A stretch of 64,000 bases of DNA from Burkholderia lata (GTDB lineage: Bacteria; Pseudomonadota; Gammaproteobacteria; Burkholderiales; Burkholderiaceae): assembly GCF_000012945.1 (NCBI RefSeq), contig NC_007510.1:1302001-1366000 (forward strand). Reading direction: 5' to 3'. Under the pieces are notes generated by a model. That model was not told the origin of the DNA. It ran no database searches and saw only the letters and a program-made list of their open reading frames with translations. Both the position numbers and the translations under genes were made by a program. Each line of letters begins with the position of its first letter. The stretch's first letter is position 1. Below, piece after piece: positions 28,821-37,609 of the stretch.

Positions 28821-29858
28821 ATGAATGTCTGGAACTTTGCCCGCAGCCCGGCTTCCGTCCTGCTGATGATCGACTTCGGTCGCGACCGCAAGATCGCGCC
28901 GCCGGCGTTGCTCAAGGGGTCGCAGCTCACGCTGAAGCAGCTCGCCGACCCGGATTTCACAGTGCTGGCCGCGCAGGAGCTGGCGGTGGCGTCGAACCTG
29001 CTCGACCTGACCGCCGGCGAGGCCGGCGTCGGCCTCAAGGTCGGGCTGTCGTACCAGCTGTCGGCTTACGGGCTGCTCGGGTACGGGCTGCTGAGCAGCG
29101 CGACCGGCATGGACGCGATCGCGCTCGCGGGCCGCTACCTGGCGCTGACCTATACGTTCGTCGGGATGACGTTCCACCGCGCCGGGCAGCGCGACGTGAT
29201 TCAGTTCGACGCGTCGCCGGAGCTTGCCGCGAACGTGCAGCGCTTCTTCGTCGAACGCGCGATGGGCGCGACGTGCCGGGTGCTGCGCGACGTGATCGGC
29301 AGTGCGTTCGAACTCGCGACGTTCGATCTCGCGTATGGCGCCGGCCCCGGCGCTGACGCTGACGCTGACGCGAAGCAGCCGGTGCTCGGCGCGATGATCC
29401 GGCACGGGCAGCCGGCCAGCACGCTCACGTTCGAGCATGCGCATCTCGAGCGGCCGTTGCCGCAGGCGAATGCCGCGACCGCGGCGATGTGCGAGCGCAT
29501 GTGTGCCGAGCTGATCACGCGCAGGCGGACGCGCGTCGATCTCGTTTCGTTCCTGAACGAATACCTGGCCACGCGCCCGTTCGACCGGCCGCCGCAGCTG
29601 AAGGACATCGCGACGCTGCTCAACACCAGCGAGCGCACGTTGAAGCGCCGGCTGCAGGAAGAGGGCGCGTGCTTTCGGGACATTTCGAGCGCGGTGCGCA
29701 AGACTCGCGCGCAGGCGCTGATCGCCGAAGGGCGGCTGTCGATCAAGGAAATCGCGCAGGAACTGGGATTCAGCGACATGTCGTCGTTCTCGCAGGCGTA
29801 CAAGCGCTGGACGGGTGTCGCGCCGAGCGTATCGCGACAGGAGACGGCCGGTTCGTAG
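28821..29858 (+). CDS. AraC-family regulator (Arabinose_bd-type N-terminal domain)
   Basis: The 345-residue protein has the N-terminal effector domain of the OruR/ArgR-like group (LLKGSQLTLKQLADPDF onwards). Its C-terminal double helix-turn-helix begins LKDIATLLNTSERTLKRRL and continues IKEIAQELGFSDMSSFSQAYKRW. A short tandem Ala-Asp repeat lies near residue 180. It is divergent from the secreted hydrolase gene and followed by a strong terminator. Confidence 0.88.
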   Translation: MNVWNFARSPASVLLMIDFGRDRKIAPPALLKGSQLTLKQLADPDFTVLAAQELAVASNLLDLTAGEAGVGLKVGLSYQLSAYGLLGYGLLSSATGMDAIALAGRYLALTYTFVGMTFHRAGQRDVIQFDASPELAANVQRFFVERAMGATCRVLRDVIGSAFELATFDLAYGAGPGADADADAKQPVLGAMIRHGQPASTLTFEHAHLERPLPQANAATAAMCERMCAELITRRRTRVDLVSFLNEYLATRPFDRPPQLKDIATLLNTSERTLKRRLQEEGACFRDISSAVRKTRAQALIAEGRLSIKEIAQELGFSDMSSFSQAYKRWTGVAPSVSRQETAGS

Positions 29859-29892
29859 CGCGCGTTCCGGCGGCCCGGCATCGCAGATACAG

Positions 29893-29928
29893 AAAAGCCC
29901 GTGAGCAAGCTGATGCTCACGGGCTTTT
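29893..29928. terminator. Bidirectional rho-independent terminator
   Basis: AAAAGCCCGTGAGCA and TGCTCACGGGCTTTT form a perfect 15-base-pair inverted repeat with a six-base loop, giving a T tract on either strand. It serves the AraC gene and the convergent autotransporter gene. Confidence 0.9.
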
Positions 29929-29982
29929 TCGTCGTCGCGGCGGGGTGGGCCGGCACCGCGTACTGCGCCGGCCCGCATCGCA

Positions 29983-32916
29983 TCACCACGAATGGCCGAT
30001 GCCGCCGTTGACCATCATGCGCGAGCCGTTGACCGTGCCGACCCCCAGCTTGATCACGGTGTTCTGCGCGATCCGCGCGCTGCCGCCGACCGCGATCGCC
30101 GTGTAGCCGCCGTAGTTGCCGAACCCGGCGCCGACCGAGATCACCTTGCCCGGATCGACCTGAGGCATGCCCGCGAGTGCGCCGGCGATCGCGATGCCCG
30201 AATATGCATTGCGCGCGAGGTCGTTCACGCCTTGCTGAATCGCGCCGACCCGCTGGTCGGTGTAGCGGTTCGCCGATTCGGTCGCCAGCGTGAGCTGATT
30301 CACGTTGACCGCGTCGGTGCCCTGCGTGCCCGGTGCGACGTTGACGATCTGGCGCTGCTGCTCCGCACTGCCGACCGACACCACGTTCGAGCGGCCGCCG
30401 TCGTCCGATTTCGCGCCGATCGCGACCGAGTTGGAGCCGGCCGTGACGGTCGGCGCATCGGTGCCCGAGCCGTTCATGTCCGCGGTGATGCCGGTGTTGC
30501 GCGATGCCGACGTCGACAGGTTGTTGATCTGCGTGTTGATGTTGGTCACGCTGGTCGACAGCGACGACACGCGGTCGTTGGTCGTCGACAGGCCGGTGGA
30601 CAGCGACGTCACGCTCGTCGACGTGGAAGTCGACAGCGAGCCCAGCGCTTCGTTGGTCGATGACAGGCCGGTCGACAGCGAGCCGATGCTCGTCGACGTC
30701 GACGTGGACAGCGATGCGAGGTTGCTGTTCGTCGAGCTGAGCCCGGTCGACAGCGATGCGACGTTCAGGTTGGTCGCGTGCAGCTGGCTGCCGTTGATTG
30801 CGTCGGTGCTGTCGGCGCTCACGCGGCCGGCCGCGACGTTCTGGATCTGGCGTTCCTGGCCGGGTGCGCCGACGCTGAACACGCCGAACGGGTTGGCGCC
30901 CGCATAGCCGCCGAAATGCAGGTCGCCGATGGTCGACGACGATACGCCGACGGCGGCACCGGTGACCGAGCGATGGCCGATCGCCACCGAGTTGTCGATA
31001 TTGGCGATCGCGTTCGGGCCGATTGCGACGCTGTTCGCGCCGGTGGCCTGACTGTCGGCTTCGGTCGAGTTCGCGTGGAAGTACTTCGCGCCCTTCGCAT
31101 TGAGGTTGTCGATGGCGTCGCCCACGTTGCCGTTGGTCGTCGTCGTGCCGTCGTTGTTGTACGTCACGTACGATGGCGCGGTGATCTTGCCGGTCGCCGG
31201 ATCGTACGTCGCGCCGCCGCCGAGCGCATCGGCGGTGCTGGTGCCGAGGTTCGTCGTGTTGACGGTGACCGAGCTGATGCTGGTCGACAGCGAGCCGAGG
31301 CCCGACGACGTCGACGTGGACAGCGACGTCATCGCGCTGTCCGTCGCGCTGAGGCTGGTCGACAGCGAGTTGATGCCCGTCGATGCGGACGTCGACAACG
31401 ACGCGAGCGTGCTGTTCGTCGTCGACAGCCCCGTCGACGTGGAGGTCGACAACGACGTGACAGTGTCGTTGGTCGTGCTCAGGCCGGTCGACAGCGACAC
31501 GAATCCGGTCGACGTCGAGGTCGACAGCGAGACGAGATTGTCATTCGTTGTACTGATCGTGGTGGACAAGGAACCGGCGGTGGTCGATGTTGCGGTCGAC
31601 AACGACGTCAGGTTCTGGCCGAGCGTGTCGATGCCGGTCGATGCGGACGTGGATAGCGAAACCAGTGTGTTGTTGGTCGTCGACAAACCGGCCGACGTCG
31701 CGGTCGACAGCGACGCGACGGTGTTGTCGGTCGTGCTCAGGCCGGTCGATAGCGACGCCATGTTGCTGTCGACGACGCGCAGGCTGTCGGCGGTCGACGT
31801 CGACAACGACACGAGCGTGTCGTTTGTGGTGGAGAGGCCCGTCGATGTCGACGTCGACAGGCTCGTGACGCTGGAGCCGACCGCCGCGACTGCCTGGTTG
31901 GTTGCGTTCAACTGGGAGCCGTTGACGGCATCGGTGCTTTTTTCCGCAAGTCGGCCGGCCGCGACGTTGGTGATCGTGCGTTCACGACCTGCCGCGCCGA
32001 CGCTGACGGTCGAGGCGGGCGCAATGCCGGCGAAGTCGTAGGCGGTGCCGTTGATCGTCGCACCGCTCGTACCGACGGCTGCGTCAGTCACGGCGCCGGA
32101 GCCCAGCGCGACCGAACCCGCGTGGGCGGCCGTTGCGCTCGCGCCGAGCGCGACCGCGCCGGCGCCCGATGCGACGGCACGCGGCCCGATCGCACTCGCG
32201 GCCTGCGCGCTGGCGGTGGCCTGCGCGCCGACCGACACGCTGGTGTTGGCCGAACTCGTCGCCCGGTCGCCCAGTGCGATCGCGCTCGTCGCGGTCGCGG
32301 CGGCGGACGATCCGGCGCCGAGCGCGCCGCGCCCGGTCGCTTCCGCGGCGCGGCCGAGCGCCGTGCCGGTCTGGCTCGAGATCGCGCTCGCGCCGATTGC
32401 CGTGCTGTTTTCGGTGGCCGTGCTGTTGTAGCCGACTGCAGTGGCACCGGTATAGCCGCCGGTGCCGGCCTTCGCGCCCGCGCCGAGCGCGGTTGCGCCA
32501 TAGCCGCCGCCAGGCGTCAGGGCCTGCGCATCCTGGCCGATCGCGATGTTGCCGGCGCCCGTCGAGCCGCTGCTGCTGGTCGCACCCGAACCGATCGCAA
32601 TGTCGGCATCGCCCGCTGCCGCCGCGTTGACGCCGGCTGCGAGTGCGTTCAGGCCCGTTGCGCCGTCGTTGTTGACGTTCGCGCCGGCGGTGCCGCCGTC
32701 GTTCACGCTGTAGTAGGACGTCGTGCCGGGTTGCGCCGCTTGCGCCGCGGCGTCGAGCGGTGCGACGGCGGCGGCGACGACGGAGAGGGTGGCGGCCACC
32801 CGAGCGGACGCCGACACCTTGCTCGAGGTCTTCTTGCCGTTGGCGCGGGTGGTTTCGGAGGCGGCGACCCAGGCGCCCAGTGCGTCGTTCCAGATCGTAC
32901 GGAAAGTGCGGTTCAT
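29983..32916 (-). CDS. Trimeric autotransporter adhesin (YadA-like)
   Basis: The 977-residue surface protein begins with an extended signal peptide (MNRTFRTIWNDALGAWVAA, ESPR type) cleaved near AQAAQPG. A YadA-like head of collagen-like repeats (SATAIGASA-type, 70-300) follows. There are three neck motifs, for example TDAVNGSQLNATN, and a Ser/Thr-rich coiled-coil stalk with repeating SLSTSTSTG units. The membrane anchor is the last 75 residues (AYSGIAIAGALAG to GGIGHSW). Trimers mediate adhesion to host cells or surfaces. The last residue is Trp, as is common in this family. It has its own AT-rich upstream region and is not in an operon. Confidence 0.93.
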   Translation of the reverse strand: MNRTFRTIWNDALGAWVAASETTRANGKKTSSKVSASARVAATLSVVAAAVAPLDAAAQAAQPGTTSYYSVNDGGTAGANVNNDGATGLNALAAGVNAAAAGDADIAIGSGATSSSGSTGAGNIAIGQDAQALTPGGGYGATALGAGAKAGTGGYTGATAVGYNSTATENSTAIGASAISSQTGTALGRAAEATGRGALGAGSSAAATATSAIALGDRATSSANTSVSVGAQATASAQAASAIGPRAVASGAGAVALGASATAAHAGSVALGSGAVTDAAVGTSGATINGTAYDFAGIAPASTVSVGAAGRERTITNVAAGRLAEKSTDAVNGSQLNATNQAVAAVGSSVTSLSTSTSTGLSTTNDTLVSLSTSTADSLRVVDSNMASLSTGLSTTDNTVASLSTATSAGLSTTNNTLVSLSTSASTGIDTLGQNLTSLSTATSTTAGSLSTTISTTNDNLVSLSTSTSTGFVSLSTGLSTTNDTVTSLSTSTSTGLSTTNSTLASLSTSASTGINSLSTSLSATDSAMTSLSTSTSSGLGSLSTSISSVTVNTTNLGTSTADALGGGATYDPATGKITAPSYVTYNNDGTTTTNGNVGDAIDNLNAKGAKYFHANSTEADSQATGANSVAIGPNAIANIDNSVAIGHRSVTGAAVGVSSSTIGDLHFGGYAGANPFGVFSVGAPGQERQIQNVAAGRVSADSTDAINGSQLHATNLNVASLSTGLSSTNSNLASLSTSTSTSIGSLSTGLSSTNEALGSLSTSTSTSVTSLSTGLSTTNDRVSSLSTSVTNINTQINNLSTSASRNTGITADMNGSGTDAPTVTAGSNSVAIGAKSDDGGRSNVVSVGSAEQQRQIVNVAPGTQGTDAVNVNQLTLATESANRYTDQRVGAIQQGVNDLARNAYSGIAIAGALAGMPQVDPGKVISVGAGFGNYGGYTAIAVGGSARIAQNTVIKLGVGTVNGSRMMVNGGIGHSW
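31250..31870 (-). repeat. Coding repeats of the autotransporter stalk (SLST units)
   Basis: About ten units beginning SLST occur in succession, with unit lengths of 14, 18 or 25 residues. These values equal combinations of 7- and 11-residue steps. A second, shorter set lies at about 30500-30770. Lengths in steps of 7 and 11 are typical of coiled-coil stalks. The DNA repeats are degenerate but recurrent enough to allow slippage or recombination. Confidence 0.7.
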
Positions 32917-33371
32917 AGTCTGTCTCGGAAAAAAGAGGGCGCCGCACCGCGATACGATGACTTGAGGAATTAAGACAGCTGGATGGGCGTTCCCGGGTGA
33001 ATTAAGAGATAACGAATGAGATGAATCTTACAGAATGAAATGTTTTTGTAATGTAAAACAACGAAAAATGAACGCACTTTCTTTCATTGTTTGACATTAT
33101 TTGTCGTACAAATGTCGAGAAAATTGATGCTTGTGAAGATAGGGTTCGATGAAAATTGCGAAAATCAGTAGAAAGTGCGACGAATTGAAGCGTGGGCGAA
33201 CTGTGGCCGATGGCGTGCCACATCCATTTAGAGATATGGATTGAGCGTGGTCTGTAACTTTTCGAGATGTTGGAAGGTTGTCGGCGCCGAGTCGGCCGAC
33301 GATCATGTGGGAAGCCGGAAACCGGGCCGTTCCCGGCTCGCCAACGCAGGCTCCACACGGAAGAACCGGAC
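32917..33371. other. AT-rich upstream region of the autotransporter gene
   Basis: The stretch 33000-33250 is far richer in A and T than the surrounding DNA. It includes the direct repeat GAATTAAGA at 32967-32975 and 32999-33007, and a near-palindromic GACATTATTTGT...ACAAATGTC at about 33094-33117. No gene is seen. It is the likely promoter and silencing (H-NS-type) region of the adhesin gene. Confidence 0.45.
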
Positions 33372-34001
33372 ATGAAATTGCTGCTCGTCGGCGCGACCGG
33401 ACTTGTCGGGCGTCACGTCCTCGAAGTCGCGCTCGCCGATGCGCGGGTCGATCAGGTGATCGTCCTCGCGCGCCGCCCGTTGTCGCCGCACCCGAAGATG
33501 CGCGCGCTCGAGGTCGATTTCGATCATCTGCCCGACGCGGCCGACTGGTGGCATGCCGATGCCGTGATCTGCGCGCTTGGCACCACGATGCGGGCCGCAG
33601 GCTCTCAGGCGGCATTCCGGCGTGTCGACCACGACTATCCGCTCGCGGTCGCGCGGCTCGCGCACCGCTACGGCACGCCGGCTTACGTGCTGAATTCCGC
33701 ACTCGGCGCGGATCCGGCGTCGCGCATCTTCTACAACCGCGTGAAGGGTGAGGTCGAGCAGGCGCTCGCCGGTGTCGGGTTTGCGTCGCTCACTTGTGTG
33801 CGGCCCGGCCTGATCGGCGGCAGCCGCGACGAATTCAGGTTCGGCGAGCGGCTGCTGGTGTCCGCGTTGAACGTGGCCGGCCCCGTGTTGCCGGCGAAGT
33901 GGCGCGTGAATCCCGCGTCGCGGATCGCCCGCGCGATGCTCGACGCGGCAATCGACGCGCGGCCGGGTATGCAGGTCATCGCGTCGGACCAGCTCGTCTG
34001 A
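33372..34001 (+). CDS. NAD(P)-binding protein, HTATIP2-like atypical SDR
   Basis: The 209-residue protein has the Rossmann motif LLLVGATGLVGRHV at its start, CALGTTMRAAGS after the nucleotide-binding half, and the SDR-like pair YNRVKGEVE (Tyr...Lys). It resembles the small HTATIP2/YbjT-like reductases whose substrates are mostly unknown. ATG at 33372 is preceded by GGAAGAACC. It stands alone. Confidence 0.82.
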   Translation: MKLLLVGATGLVGRHVLEVALADARVDQVIVLARRPLSPHPKMRALEVDFDHLPDAADWWHADAVICALGTTMRAAGSQAAFRRVDHDYPLAVARLAHRYGTPAYVLNSALGADPASRIFYNRVKGEVEQALAGVGFASLTCVRPGLIGGSRDEFRFGERLLVSALNVAGPVLPAKWRVNPASRIARAMLDAAIDARPGMQVIASDQLV

Positions 34002-34026
34002 CGCGAACCGGGGCGGCGCGCGCCGG

Positions 34027-34923
34027 TCACTGATCTGCGAAACCGTCGAGCCCGCCGAACTGTTCGGCGAGCGCCGCCGTGAACGCCTCCAGCGCTTCGC
34101 TGCCGTCGCAGTTCCGCGGTGTCGCCAGCTGGAATTCGATCGTATGGCTTAGCTTGCTCGCGAGCAGCCGGCGCATCTTGCCCGCGGCAACCCAGGGCGC
34201 CGCGACGTGGTCGGGCAGGAAACCGACATGCGCGCCGGACAGGATGAAGATCACGTCGGCGTCGACGTTTTCGGAGAACGCGGTCGGTTGCGCGTTGCGC
34301 ATCGCCGCACCCGACGTATTCGTCTTGTAGAGCCGAGCGACGTTGCTCGCGTTCGCAATGTCGTTGACCGACACGGTCTTTTTCGCAAACAGCGGATGCC
34401 GGGCGCCGCAGTGCAGCGACTGGTGTTCGACGAACAGCGGTGCGTAGTGCAGGCCGGCCTGGTGGCCGGAAAAGTAGCCGATCGCGAGCTGCAGTTCACC
34501 TTTCAGCAGCCGGCGTTCCAGTTCGTCGGGCGGCACCGCGATCATCTCGATCAGCACGTCCGGCGCCCGTTCGCGGAAGCCGCCGACGGCCGCCGCGATC
34601 GATTCGACGACGTCCGGCGCGAGCCGCTCGGACAGCCCGATGCGCAGCTCGCCGAGCAACGTGCCCGACACGTGCTGCGTATCGCGCGTGAATACGTCCA
34701 TCGCGTGCAGGAGCCGCCGCGTCGACTGCAGCACGCGTTCGCCCTTCGGTGTCAGCCGGAAGCCGCTCTTGCCGCGATCGCACAGCCGGAATCCGAGACG
34801 CGTCTCGAGCTTCGCCATCTGCGTGCTGATCGTCGACGGCGCCATCCCGAGCGTGCCCTGCGCGGCGCTGAAGCCGCCACTTTCGACGATCGTCAGAAAG
34901 AGCCGCAGCAACTGCAAATCCAT
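34027..34923 (-). CDS. LysR-family transcriptional regulator
   Basis: The 298-residue regulator has the helix-turn-helix in FSAAQGTLGMAPSTISTQMA and an effector domain from about 90. An ATG at 34944 would add seven residues; ATG at 34923 (MDLQLLRLF) gives the typical family start. It is divergent from the agmatinase gene across a 148-base gap and is the natural candidate for its regulator. Confidence 0.9.
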   Translation of the reverse strand: MDLQLLRLFLTIVESGGFSAAQGTLGMAPSTISTQMAKLETRLGFRLCDRGKSGFRLTPKGERVLQSTRRLLHAMDVFTRDTQHVSGTLLGELRIGLSERLAPDVVESIAAAVGGFRERAPDVLIEMIAVPPDELERRLLKGELQLAIGYFSGHQAGLHYAPLFVEHQSLHCGARHPLFAKKTVSVNDIANASNVARLYKTNTSGAAMRNAQPTAFSENVDADVIFILSGAHVGFLPDHVAAPWVAAGKMRRLLASKLSHTIEFQLATPRNCDGSEALEAFTAALAEQFGGLDGFADQ

Positions 34924-35071
34924 GTCTCTCAATCGGGTCAGCATGGCGATACATCGCGTTTTGTGAAGTCGGCTTATGTTAGTTCATATTTTTCGTCGGA
35001 TGTCGTGACGGCAGAATCGGGCACGAGGTCGCCAGCCGCGCGGCCGTCCCCCACCCGACAGGAATCCGACG

Positions 35072-36040
35072 ATGAGCCAGAACGATTTCGCATTCACGCG
35101 CGACAGCCTCTACGGCACGCAGGCCGAGCCGACCTTCGCGGGCGCGACGAGCTTCATGCGCCGGCGCTTCAGCCGCGACCTCGACGGCGTCGATCTCGCG
35201 ATCACCGGCGTGCCGTTCGATTCCGCCGCATCGCACCGGCCCGGCACGCGCTTCGGCCCGCGCGGGTTGCGGATCGCGTCGACGGGCATCGCGTGGGAGC
35301 GCCCGTGGCCGTGGTCGTTCGATCCGTTCGACGTGCTGGCCGCGGTCGACTACGGCGATTGCGCATTCGATCTCGGGCAGCCCGAATCGGTGCCGGGCGC
35401 GATCGAGCGGCATGCCGATGCGATCCTCGCGCGCGGCTGCGCGATGCTGACGCTCGGCGGCGATCACTTCATCACGTATCCGCTGCTGAAAGCGCATGCG
35501 AAGGTGCACGGGCCGCTGTCGCTCGTGCATTTCGATGCGCATACCGACACGTGGCCCGATCGCGACGTGAAGCGCATCGATCACGGCACGATGTTCTATC
35601 ACGCGGCGCGAGAAGGGTGGGTCGTGCCCGAACGATCCGCGCAGATCGGCATCCGGACGACCAACGACGAGCCGATGGGCTTCGATATCCAGGATGCGCG
35701 CCAGGTGCATGCATCGACGCCCGCTGCGATCGCCTCACGTATTCGCGAGCGGGTCGGCGATCATCCCGTGTATCTGACGTTCGACATCGACTGCCTCGAT
35801 CCGGCGTTCGCGCCGGGCACGGGCACGCCGGTCTCGGGTGGGCTGTCGAGCCATCAGGCATTCGAGATCCTGCGTCACCTCGAAGGCATCAACCTGGTCG
35901 GCATGGATGTGGTCGAAGTGTCGCCGCCGTATGATCATGCGGAAATCACGTCGCTGGCCGGCGCGACGATCGCGCTGGAGCTGATCTGCCTGTATGCATC
36001 GCGCCGGCGGCAGACCATGGAAAAATCGAACGATGACTGA
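35072..36040 (+). CDS. speB: Agmatinase-family ureohydrolase
   Basis: The 322-residue enzyme of the arginase/agmatinase family has the manganese motifs GGDHF, DAHTDTW and FDIDCLDPAFAPGTGTP. It would hydrolyse agmatine to putrescine and urea; a related guanidino substrate such as guanidinobutyrate is also possible. The motifs are complete. The GNAT gene overlaps its last eight bases, so the two are translationally coupled. Confidence 0.88.
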   Translation: MSQNDFAFTRDSLYGTQAEPTFAGATSFMRRRFSRDLDGVDLAITGVPFDSAASHRPGTRFGPRGLRIASTGIAWERPWPWSFDPFDVLAAVDYGDCAFDLGQPESVPGAIERHADAILARGCAMLTLGGDHFITYPLLKAHAKVHGPLSLVHFDAHTDTWPDRDVKRIDHGTMFYHAAREGWVVPERSAQIGIRTTNDEPMGFDIQDARQVHASTPAAIASRIRERVGDHPVYLTFDIDCLDPAFAPGTGTPVSGGLSSHQAFEILRHLEGINLVGMDVVEVSPPYDHAEITSLAGATIALELICLYASRRRQTMEKSNDD

Positions 36041-36497
36041 ACTCACCTGGCGCAAGGCCGTTCCCGACGATGCGGCCGCGTGCATCGCACTGCGCGGCAG
36101 GACGCGCGAGAACGCATTCACCGAGGCACAGTTGCGCGACCTCGGCATTACCGTCGAAAGCTGGGGAGACGGGATCCGCGGCGGCCTGTTCTCGGGCTAC
36201 GTCTGCTGTGCGAACGGGCGCATGGCCGGCTACTGCTTCGGCGACACCGCTTCGGGCGAGATCGTCGTGCTCGCGATCCTGCCCGCGCATGAAGGGGCGG
36301 GGATCGGCAAGCGACTGCTGGGGCAGGTGATCGACGAGTTCGCGGCGAACGGTTTCACGTCGCTGTTTCTCGGGTGCTCGACCGATCCCGCGTCGCGCTC
36401 GCATGGCTTCTACCGGCATCTGGGCTGGACGCCGACCGGGACGCTCGACGACGCGGGCGACGAAATCCTGACGTTGCAGATCGGACAGCACGCATGA
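36033..36497 (+). CDS. GNAT-family N-acetyltransferase
   Basis: The 154-residue protein has the acetyl-CoA-binding motif A segment ILPAHEGAGIGKRLL and the closing FYRHLGWTPTG of GNAT proteins. Its start overlaps the agmatinase stop region by eight bases. Coupling to agmatinase suggests acetylation of a polyamine or guanidino compound, but the sequence does not fix the acceptor. Confidence 0.85.
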   Translation: MTELTWRKAVPDDAAACIALRGRTRENAFTEAQLRDLGITVESWGDGIRGGLFSGYVCCANGRMAGYCFGDTASGEIVVLAILPAHEGAGIGKRLLGQVIDEFAANGFTSLFLGCSTDPASRSHGFYRHLGWTPTGTLDDAGDEILTLQIGQHA

Positions 36498-36626
36498 CGG
36501 CACGCGTTGGGCAACGCCCGGCGTATCGTCGATTCGTAAAACTGTTGAGTCATACAAAACGATAGTGCGACTGATGCGCCTGCGCTGACCTACGATGAAA
36601 ACATTGCTTCCATTGTCCGCCGAGCC

Positions 36627-37304
36627 GTGTGCACCCACTACCGCGCCCCTGACGAAGACCCGGGCATCAGCGAACTGAAGATCGGCATCGGCGATCTGTA
36701 TCGCCGCGACCCGTGGGCACCCGACGTGTATCCCGACTACGCGGCGCCGATCGCGTGCGCCGCTGGCGACGGCCTCGAAGTCGTCGCGGCCGTGTTCGGC
36801 TTCTGGCCGAAATTCATGCAGCCCGAGCGGCTCGACGAGAACGGCCGGAAAAAGAAGAAGCTCGACACGGTGAACGCACGGGCGGAAACGGTCGGCTCGT
36901 CGCGGCTCTACGGCAATGCCTGGCGCAACGGCCAGCGCTGCCTGATTCCGGTGCGCTGGATCTTCGAACCCTGCTACGAAACCGGCCGCAACGTATGGCA
37001 GCGGATCGGCATCGACGGCTGGCAACCGTGCTGCGTCGCCGGCATCTGGCGGCGCTACGAAGGCGACGACGGCCGCGGACGCGTGGGCATGGCGATGCTC
37101 ACGGTCAACGCCGACACGCATCCGCTGTTCGCGCGGATGCATCGGCCCGGCGAAGAGAAGCGGGGCGTCGTGATGCTGCGCCGCGACGACTACGACGAAT
37201 GGCTGCATGTGCGTGATGTCGAGGCAGCCCGGCGCATGCTGAACCTGCTTCCCGCCGCCGACATGACGGCCGAACCCGATCAGGCATCGCCCGCGCGCAC
37301 CTGA
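36627..37304 (+). CDS. HMCES/YedK-type protein (SRAP domain), divergent form
   Basis: The 225-residue protein starts with GTG followed by Cys, so that after Met removal Cys2 is at the N-terminus as the SRAP family requires. Family residues are present: Asn83 in TVNARAET, Glu114 in IPVRWIFEP and a histidine (His172) in FARMHRPG. SRAP proteins form a covalent thiazolidine crosslink with abasic sites in single-stranded DNA. This one differs from the usual MCGRY start (here MCTHY) and from the HxRMPVIL motif, and it has a Lys-rich loop at 74-78. It may be a phage- or plasmid-type subfamily. Confidence 0.85.
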   Translation: MCTHYRAPDEDPGISELKIGIGDLYRRDPWAPDVYPDYAAPIACAAGDGLEVVAAVFGFWPKFMQPERLDENGRKKKKLDTVNARAETVGSSRLYGNAWRNGQRCLIPVRWIFEPCYETGRNVWQRIGIDGWQPCCVAGIWRRYEGDDGRGRVGMAMLTVNADTHPLFARMHRPGEEKRGVVMLRRDDYDEWLHVRDVEAARRMLNLLPAADMTAEPDQASPART

Positions 37305-37609
37305 GCTTTCATTATTCATACGTTCAACTTTCGACAAAACACGGTCGAACGTTTCCCGATTTGTTCGGACAATTTCGGAAATGAACCGATACCGGGTAAT
37401 CACCGATACCTCGCAAGTTGTATATACAAGATCATCCGCTGGCAATGTCGGCACACGTCGTGCCGCGTGCGCGCCAGTGCGCAGACCGTGCGTGCGTGGC
37501 GCATGCCGGCGATCCACGGCGCCCCGCACCCGCCGAGCCGAAAGGGCGGCTCGCAGCTTCCCGTCTCGTTCAAACCATTTGTGATCCTGAGTATTTTGGA
37601 GATTTCCCC
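37305..37609. promoter_or_regulatory. Intergenic region with a GntR-type palindrome
   Basis: No gene is seen. TTGTATATACAA at 37418-37429 is a perfect 12-base palindrome of the kind bound by FCD-type GntR regulators. An imperfect inverted repeat (CGTTCAAC...GTCGAACG) lies at 37321-37351. The region precedes the NCS1 permease gene, but no GntR gene is present in the window. Confidence 0.45.

Noticed and set aside
31100..32041. Long open frame on the plus strand opposite the autotransporter stalk, with a repetitive Val-Asp-Ser protein
   Set aside because: It is the exact antisense of the repeated SLST codons, and has no ribosome binding site or known domain. The minus-strand gene explains the region fully.
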